DNA of 64,000 bases from JAIQFF01 sp963725615 (GTDB lineage: Bacteria > Acidobacteriota > Terriglobia > Terriglobales > Acidobacteriaceae): the NCBI GenBank assembly GCA_963725615.1, contig CAVRZO010000005.1, positions 36,653-100,652 on the forward strand, in the 5' to 3' direction. The position numbers and the translations under genes were made by a program. Of this stretch, positions 58,414-64,000 are shown in pieces. How positions within the stretch are numbered: position 1 is the first letter of the stretch; every line of letters starts with the position of its first letter. Below the pieces are notes generated by a model, which was not told the origin of the DNA, searched no databases, and saw only the letters and a program-made list of their open reading frames with translations.

Positions 58414-58503
58414 ATGCAGAAGCTCCTGCAAGACACGCGCTTCGCCCTTCGGCAGATGGCGAGGACCCCAGGCTTCTCTCTGGCTGCGATCCTGTCGCTT
58501 GGC
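58414..58503 (+). pseudogene. 5' stub of an ADOP-type (MacB-like) ABC permease gene
   Basis: ATG 58414 encodes QKLLQDTRFALRQMARTPGF then SLAAILSLG, the conserved start of acidobacterial ADOP permeases. The expected LALGIGANT continuation is lost at about 58503, where the sequence switches to the opposite-strand lipoprotein stub. Only about 30 of an expected 800 or so residues remain. Confidence 0.6.
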
Positions 58504-58571
58504 GGCTGCGTACCACAACCCAGAGCGACGATTAAACTTAAACTCAGACAAGCTAGTTTCTTGTCTGTCAT
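58500..58571 (-). pseudogene. 5' stub of a lipoprotein gene with intact ribosome site
   Basis: ATG 58571 is preceded 5 bases upstream by AAGGAGG (58577-58583, minus strand). It encodes MTDKKLACLSLSLIVALGCG then TQPP, a signal peptide with a lipobox-like Cys. After about 24 residues the frame enters DNA belonging to the permease stub on the other strand, so the gene body is missing. Confidence 0.5.
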
Positions 58572-59127
58572 GGGGCCCTCCTTACCTCGTAACAAATACC
58601 TGAGGGGAAGAGATCGGCCCGATTCCGCCTGCCTTTGAACGGCAGTTCGAGGGGAGTATGCGCCCGCGGAAAGACGCGAGTCAAGGGCAGAAAATGGCCA
58701 GTTGTTTCGAATTGTGATATTGAGGCAAATATGAACTTGATGGGCGGGAACGGAGTCGCGCAAGCATTCAGCTGATGTTGTAACATCGCCTCTCTAACAA
58801 TGTCGGCGGCGTCAAGTGATTTCGAGCGTACTAACCCGTGCACTCCGAATAGCGCCATTTCGCTCTAGTTGAAGATGTGCCGTCCAACCAAGGCTCGCTC
58901 GCAATCAGGGTTCAGGTCTGGAACTCAGTCCGACCCATGCATCTCTTCGATCCACACCGCGATCATGATTACTACTTCTACCTCCCCCCTGTGCCTGCGC
59001 CGCCATAAAATCGCAGAGCACTGATGTACTGTAGTTAGACCTCGGCTAGGTGCGGACGTATAATCCAAGCTTCCTTCCTCACGGTTTGGTCAGTCCGGCA
59101 TCGCAGAAATGCTCCGGAGGAAACGCG
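58572..59127. other. intergenic region before the FG-GAP protein
   Basis: About 555 bases hold no supportable gene. The first part contains the lipoprotein stub's leader, and the last part holds a candidate promoter and the ribosome site of the FG-GAP gene. The stretch at 58163-58413, after the SBBP gene, is also empty. Confidence 0.45.
59035..59064 (+). promoter_or_regulatory. candidate sigma70-type promoter for the FG-GAP protein
   Basis: A perfect TATAAT is at 59059-59064, 64 bases upstream of ATG 59128, with a weak TTAGAC box at 59035-59040 (18-base spacing). GGAGG at 59116-59120 is the ribosome site. Confidence 0.4.
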
Positions 59128-62118
59128 ATGAGTAACACCGCGGCCCACAGGTTGCTTCGCACTTTACATCGAAGACCTTTGCCGTGTCTGGCTGGCGCGA
59201 TAGTAGTGTTTGCTGTCCTGATGGTCTGTTCGGCTCAGAATGCGCCGGATGACCCGCATTTCAGCTCACAAGTCTCAGCACGGCGACCGCAATTAAGCCC
59301 CCTCACCGCTGATGGCAAGAGAACTCTTCAAGCCGTCACTATGGAAGCCTATTTCAGGCCTTCGTTGCGATCGCAACGAGAGGCTTCCCGACAACACGCT
59401 GTGCCTGCTCCACAATTCGGTCAGTTCGTAGAGCCCCTTACGTATTCCACGGGCGGCCTACCGGTGTGGGTGGCCTCTGGTGACTTCAACGGCGACGGTA
59501 AGGTCGACCTGTCAGTAGCAAACGCGTGTCCACGCCCAGTTAGTCCATTCGGTTGCGAAAGCAGCGGTTCGATAGGCATTCTCCTGGGCAATGGAGACGG
59601 GAGCTTCCGGCCCGAAGTGAGTGTCGCGTCCGGAGGTGAAGACCCACGCTCGATCACGGTAGCGGATCTCAATTCTGACGGCAAACTCGATCTTGTGGTC
59701 GCTAACTTGGATCTTTCGACCATAAGCGTGCTGCTGGGCAATGGGGACGGCACCTTTCGCCCTGCCGCGAACTATGGACCCGGAAGCCATCCCGTTTCAA
59801 TCGCTGTCGCAGACGTAAATGGCGATGGCAAGCTCGATTTGGCGACCGCAGACGCTAGCACCGCGGGCAACACCGTGAGTGTTTTCTTGGGAAACGGTGA
59901 CGGTTCGTTGCAGCCCAACGTGGACTATAGCGTCGGTTCCCCGCCCAGTTCCGTAGCAGCGGGGGATTTCAACGGTGACCGCATCGCCGACTTGGCGGTG
60001 GTCACTAATGCTGGGGTCACTGTGCTCTTGGGCAACGGCGATGGTAGCTTTCAATCGGGCACCATTTACCCCGCCGGCGGCAATCCCAGCTCGCTGACGC
60101 TCGGCGATTTCAATGGTGACGGTCATCTCGATTTAGCGACTGCCAACTTCAACAACACTGCCAGCGTATTTCCCGGCAATGGGGATGGCACACTCCGCCC
60201 CCGCACAGACTATCCGACCGGGACCGACCCAACCTCGGTGGCGACCGCAGACCTCAATGGCGATGGCAAGCTGGATCTGATCGTTGGCAATTCATTGAGT
60301 AACACGGTCAGTGTGCTCCTGGGGAGTGGCACGGGGGCATTTGGAATGCGCATCGACTACGGGACCGGCGATGATCCGTTTCCACTGACGGTTGGAGATC
60401 TCAATAGCGACGGCAGCGCAGACGTGGTCACTGCAAACTTTAGAGACCAGACGGTGACCGTGCTGCTTGGCAACGGAAGCGGGCGGCTTCGGGGCGTAGA
60501 GAACTTCCCGACAGGAAACACTCCCTTCTCAGCAACAATGGGGGACTTCAACGGTGATGGCAAGGTGGATTTTGTTACCGCAAACTCTTGCGGTAGCGAC
60601 CCCCAATGTGGATCTCCGACGACGGGTTCCGTCAGCGTCTTGTTAGGAAATGGGGATGGGAGATTTCAGACCCACGTGGATTATGTCACGGGAAGTGGAC
60701 CGTTATCGATAGCCACGGCGGATTTCAACCGCGATGGCAAGGCGGACTTAGCGACGGCCAATGCCAATGCAAACAGCGTGAGCGTCCTGCTGAACCGCGG
60801 CGACGGCACTTTCGTTTCTCACGTCGACTATGCAACCGGAAAGGTCCCCAACTCGGTTATCACGGGAGACTTCAATGGAGACGGCAACATCGACTTAGCT
60901 CTTACGAACCTCAGAGACGCCACAGTAAGCGTGCTCCTGAATAGCGGCGACGGCACCTTCGGTTCGCACGTGGACTATGGCACAGACCTTTCTCCGAGGT
61001 GGTTGACTGTGGCTGACTTCAACGCCGACGGCAAGCCCGATCTGGTCACAGCTAACTGCGGCAGCGACCCTAACTGCTCCACCCCTGGCAGCGTGTCGGT
61101 GCTGCTAAACAATGGTGACGACACGTTTCGCCCACACGTGGACTATCCCTCAGCGAATCCACATCAATCGGTAGCAGTCGGGGATTTTAATGGCGACGGA
61201 AAGTCAGACTTGGTGACTTCGAATCCCAATACACGGTCCGTGAGCGTTTTGCTGGGCAATGGCGACGGCACCTTCCAACCTGACGTCGATTACCCGACGG
61301 GGAACCTTTCCTTCTTGGTCGCGGTTGGGGACTTTAACCTGGACGGCACCATCGACTTGGCGGTGATGAACGACGAACCTACTAAGGATACTATAGGACT
61401 TCTGTTGGGTAACGGTGATGGTACGTTCCAGGAGCCCGTGGACTACGACGTAGGGGAAGGCCCCAACTACATCGCAGTTGGGGATCTGAACGGTGACGGC
61501 GCACCGGATCTGGAAATTGCGTACGGAGGTGCTAATAGCGTAGGCACATTGCTGAATGGCGGCCTGCCGGATTTTGGATTGAGTTCCAATGTTGCCAGCG
61601 CGACGGTTGGTGTCGGACGTTCGGCCACTTTTACTCTTACGGCTAAGAGTGAAAACGGGTTTAACAGCCTCATTGCGTTGACCTGTACGGTCTCGCCACC
61701 CTCATCTTTGGCTCCAACCTGCTCACTTGCCCCCACAACTCTGACCCCTGTGGTTGGTGGTTCCCCCACATCGATCCTGACAGTTAACACCACTGCGGTC
61801 TCCGCCGGGCTTTATATGTCGCGACATGAATTGCTGAGGCTGTCCGCGCTGTGGCTGCCTTTATTCATGCTGCCGCTCATGATGCCGCTAGTGGGGCGTT
61901 GCTCTGTCGCGGATTGGACAAGACAGAAGATAACTAAATTAATTCTGCTGACCTGCCTGCTTTCTGTCGATCTGGCGTTCCAATCCGCTTGCGGTGGCAG
62001 CAGCAGTACTATTAGCCAGAGTAGCCTGGGTACTCCTCTGGGTAACTACACCATCACGGTCAATGCCTCCTCAGGCTCAAAGACACATGCGTCGTCGGTG
62101 ATAGTCACGGTGCAATAA
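59128..62118 (+). CDS. FG-GAP/VCBS repeat surface protein with C-terminal membrane hairpin
   Basis: This intact protein of about 996 residues starts at ATG 59128, with GGAGG 7 bases before it. An N-terminal helix (LPCLAGAIVVFAVLMVCSAQ) is a signal peptide. Fourteen repeats follow, each pairing a calcium-loop-like GDFNGDGKxDL with VSVLLGNGDGTF (residues about 130-830), which would suit two seven-bladed propellers. After LPDFGLSSNVASATVGVGRS comes an Ig-like stretch interrupted by two helices (LLRLSALWLPLFMLPLMMPL and KLILLTCLLSVDLAFQSA) around a basic loop, then CGGSSS and the closing strands GTPLGNYTITVNASSGSKTH. It shares this ending with the SBBP protein. It probably acts in adhesion or carbohydrate binding; no enzyme motif is seen. 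Confidence 0.82.
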   Translation: MSNTAAHRLLRTLHRRPLPCLAGAIVVFAVLMVCSAQNAPDDPHFSSQVSARRPQLSPLTADGKRTLQAVTMEAYFRPSLRSQREASRQHAVPAPQFGQFVEPLTYSTGGLPVWVASGDFNGDGKVDLSVANACPRPVSPFGCESSGSIGILLGNGDGSFRPEVSVASGGEDPRSITVADLNSDGKLDLVVANLDLSTISVLLGNGDGTFRPAANYGPGSHPVSIAVADVNGDGKLDLATADASTAGNTVSVFLGNGDGSLQPNVDYSVGSPPSSVAAGDFNGDRIADLAVVTNAGVTVLLGNGDGSFQSGTIYPAGGNPSSLTLGDFNGDGHLDLATANFNNTASVFPGNGDGTLRPRTDYPTGTDPTSVATADLNGDGKLDLIVGNSLSNTVSVLLGSGTGAFGMRIDYGTGDDPFPLTVGDLNSDGSADVVTANFRDQTVTVLLGNGSGRLRGVENFPTGNTPFSATMGDFNGDGKVDFVTANSCGSDPQCGSPTTGSVSVLLGNGDGRFQTHVDYVTGSGPLSIATADFNRDGKADLATANANANSVSVLLNRGDGTFVSHVDYATGKVPNSVITGDFNGDGNIDLALTNLRDATVSVLLNSGDGTFGSHVDYGTDLSPRWLTVADFNADGKPDLVTANCGSDPNCSTPGSVSVLLNNGDDTFRPHVDYPSANPHQSVAVGDFNGDGKSDLVTSNPNTRSVSVLLGNGDGTFQPDVDYPTGNLSFLVAVGDFNLDGTIDLAVMNDEPTKDTIGLLLGNGDGTFQEPVDYDVGEGPNYIAVGDLNGDGAPDLEIAYGGANSVGTLLNGGLPDFGLSSNVASATVGVGRSATFTLTAKSENGFNSLIALTCTVSPPSSLAPTCSLAPTTLTPVVGGSPTSILTVNTTAVSAGLYMSRHELLRLSALWLPLFMLPLMMPLVGRCSVADWTRQKITKLILLTCLLSVDLAFQSACGGSSSTISQSSLGTPLGNYTITVNASSGSKTHASSVIVTVQ

Positions 62119-62221
62119 AGTCTATCCTCCGCGGGTTGAGAGCGATGGCTGAACATGGAAGCCGGGCGGAGGAGAGCCAGGCCAGGACAGTCTGAAAACT
62201 TCCCGCCGGACAGGATTAGCG

Positions 62222-62590
62222 ATGCCAGAGTAGTTGTCGCGGGTCCCGATTCTCCGCGTCCGGTACCCAGATCCTCGGAAAGCAGTTTTCCATCAGCAGT
62301 TGCAGTAGCAGTTGCGCGTGCTGGCGATCCGTCTTCTGCTTCCGCACCCGGTTCGTGCGGACGGCTGCTGCGTCCCCGATCTACAAGTCGGTGAGCAAAC
62401 GTTCACACCAGGGGCATGCCCACTGGCTTCCATACCGACCCGCACCGTCATGCCGGGTACTTTCAGATCGCAGTAAGACTCTTCCGCTTCCTCGCGATGC
62501 CCCAGCCGGCGCTCCACCACTTCCCCGGTCTGTGTATCCAGCTAGGCGATTTGTTGGAAACCAGGGTGATAGTCACAACCTAATGTTCAT
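62222..62590 (-). pseudogene. decayed IS110-family transposase fragment
   Basis: On the minus strand the N-terminal part of an IS110/DEDD transposase is readable: GCDYHPGFQQIA, a stop, LDTQTGEVVERRLGHREEAE, VRVGMEASGHA, then after a frameshift near 62420 CERLLTDL, a stop, IGDAAAVRTNRVRKQKTDRQ and ENCFPRIWVPDAENRD. It ends abruptly at LLWHR followed by a stop. Two in-frame stops, two frameshifts and loss of the catalytic C-terminus show an old relic. No terminal repeats were recognised. Its ATG lies 12 bases from the group II intron boundary. Confidence 0.7.
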
Positions 62591-62602
62591 GTTCGGCTCC
62601 TT

Positions 62603-64000
62603 GTGCGTCGGTTAAACCGGCGAGGTGTAGTGAATGAAAAAGACATACGGTAAAGGCGTAGCGAACCATACCGGCCCCGAGTCATGCGGAGTCACCTGCA
62701 AGGGTGACGTCGAAGCATTGACAGGGGAAAGTACAGGCCGGGTATACAGCCGCGTAAGAAACTCACTCCGGGATGCCGACGCTGTAAGGAGAAGCGGAAG
62801 GCACCACTCGGGGCACCGATATCGCGAGGTGCCCAGGGATCCCGCGCGGTCACAGACCCCGTGCACGTACGGAAGCACCTTGCATGGGAACCGGGAGATC
62901 CCGCGTTCACCCCAAACGGAATACGTCTGGGGACGCATCGGGAAGTCCAAGGACGCACGCCGAGGATGAACGAACACGGGAAGTCGGACAGACCTGTAGT
63001 ACCTGCGAAGTCTCTGAACAAGGCCGGGCAACCGGCGGCGGAGGGGATGGAGGGAAGAGGTCTGACCAAAGGGGAACCTGCCTCAGCAAAACGCGTCCCG
63101 GACACCGAGCCGGACGGACGCGCCCAGTGCGCTGGAGCGGGTACGTCAAGCAGCAAGTAAGGATAAGGAGATGCGGTGCACGGCGCTTCTCCACCACATC
63201 TACAACCTGGAAACGCTGCGCAGGGCCTACTTCAGTTTGAAAAAGGAAGCCTCGCCCGGTGTGGACGGAGAGACGTGGCGGCACTACGGCGAGACCCTCG
63301 AGGACAATCTCCAGGACCTCTCCCATAGGCTGAAGCGGGGAGGGTATCGAGCGAAGCCGGTGCGTAGGGTGTATATCGACAAGAGCGACGGGCGGAAAAG
63401 ACCGCTCGGAGTTCCCGCATTGGAAGACAAAATCGTCCAGCGCGCTACGGTCGAAGTGTTGAACGCCATCTACGAAACGGATTTCCTCGGTTTTTCGTAC
63501 GGGTTCCGGCCGGGGCGAAGCCAGCACAACGCGCTGGATGCGCTCTACGTCGGACTGCTGACGAAGAAAGTGAACTGGGTGTTGGATCTGGACATTCACC
63601 GCTTTTTCGATGCGCTTCGCACGAATGGCTGGTGAAGTTCATCGAGCATCGGATTGCGGACCGACGCGTCGTGCGGCTCATCCAGAAATGGTTGAATGCC
63701 GGCGTGTTGGAGGGTGGGGAACGAATACGGACGGAAGAAGGGACGCCCCAGGGCGGCAGTGCATCGCCGCTGCTGGCTAACGTTTATCTTCATTACGTGT
63801 TCGACTTGTGGGCCCAAGCGTGGCGTCGGAAACAAGCCAGCGGTGACGTGATCATCGTGAGGTTTGCTGACGATATCGTGGTGGGCTTCGAGGCGAAGTC
63901 GGATGCCGTACGGTTCTGGGCGGAACTGATCGAGAGAATGCAAAAGTTCAGCCTGGAACTGCATCCCGAGAAAACGCGACTGCTGGAGTTCGGTCCGTAT
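62603..64000 (+). mobile_element. group II intron with reverse transcriptase, cut by window end
   Basis: GTGCG at 62603 matches the group II intron 5' consensus and is followed by a GTCGG-TTAAA-CCGGC hairpin. About 360 bases of structured, mostly non-coding leader precede the reverse transcriptase frame, as in introns of the LtrA type. The 3' part with domains V and VI lies beyond the window. It sits just upstream of the IS110 relic on the opposite strand. Confidence 0.7.
62966..64000 (+). CDS. ltrA: group II intron reverse transcriptase/maturase (LtrA-like), frameshifted, 3'-partial
   Basis: This is the intron-encoded protein. From ATG 62966 it reads MNEHGKSDRPVVPAKSLNKA, a leader seen in this intron group. 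A frameshift near 63120 joins it to ALERVRQAASKDKEMRCTAL. The RT domain has SPGVDGETW (RT0/1), DGRKRPLGVPALEDKIVQRA (RT2), FLGFSYGFRPGRSQHNALDA, VLDLDIHRFFDAL (first catalytic Asp), then after a shift near 63612 EWLVKFIEHRIADRRVVRLI, EEGTPQGGSASPLLANVYLH and VRFADDIVVGF (the FADD active site). The frame is open at the window end, with the maturase and nuclease parts outside. It may be inactive if the two shifts are real. Confidence 0.78.

Overview
The window is GC-rich chromosomal DNA that most resembles an acidobacterium (Terriglobia type). This is an inference from several gene families seen together: an SBBP beta-propeller protein with ASH (choice-of-anchor D) domains, an FG-GAP/VCBS repeat protein, the 5' remnant of an ADOP-type (MacB-like) permease, and very large exopolysaccharide (EPS) loci rich in methyltransferases. 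No rRNA, tRNA or CRISPR array was recognised by eye.

Layout. (1) 0-5.1 kb: a minus-strand operon of sugar-modifying enzymes (methyltransferases, a WecE/RffA-type aminotransferase, a GtrB/ArnC-type glycosyltransferase) joined by ATGA stop/start overlaps, facing a plus-strand methyltransferase. (2) 5.3-17.4 kb: a plus-strand series with a multispanning membrane protein, two glutamine-hydrolysing asparagine-synthase-like amidotransferases, a GT2 glycosyltransferase, a NodU/CmcH carbamoyltransferase, an Asp-box propeller protein, a D-glucuronyl C5-epimerase and a GT4 glycosyltransferase. (3) 17.4-25.7 kb: a Wza-type export protein, a WecA-like phosphoglycosyltransferase with an extra C-terminal domain, a second large membrane protein, an Ala/Pro-rich envelope protein, a luciferase-like oxidoreductase and an NlpC/P60 hydrolase. 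(4) 25.8-27.4 kb: two divergent regulators, one LuxR type and one degenerate receiver. (5) 27.4-33.5 kb: a giant seven-SLBB export protein and a PAP2-Wzi fusion. (6) 33.9-51.1 kb: a compact EPS operon with methyltransferases, polyprenyl-P sugar phosphotransferase, Wzz, Wzx flippase, Wzy/ligase, three GT4 enzymes, two sugar epimerases (one with the full GDP-mannose 3,5-epimerase signature), a DegT aminotransferase and a WecG glycosyltransferase. (7) 51.2-62.1 kb: a looser flank with a methyltransferase, an N,N-dimethylformamidase-like lipoprotein, an outer-membrane barrel, gene relics and two large surface repeat proteins. (8) 62.2-64.0 kb: a decayed IS110-family transposase beside a group II intron with its reverse transcriptase, cut by the window end.

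How it may work: a polyprenyl-linked oligosaccharide is started by the WecA-like or WcaJ/WbaP-like enzyme, extended by the GT4/GT2/WecG enzymes, methylated, aminated, possibly amidated and carbamoylated, flipped by Wzx, polymerised by the Wzy-like protein under Wzz control, and exported through SLBB proteins to a Wzi-like surface barrel. No BY-kinase (Wzc) or exosortase was seen.

Quality warning: nearly every long gene between 0 and 33.6 kb is broken by single-base frameshifts that I could rejoin from family-typical sequence, whereas 33.9-51.1 kb has none. I list the rejoined genes as single CDS and give approximate break points. Most of these look like uncorrected indels rather than true pseudogenes, but the sequence alone cannot prove that.
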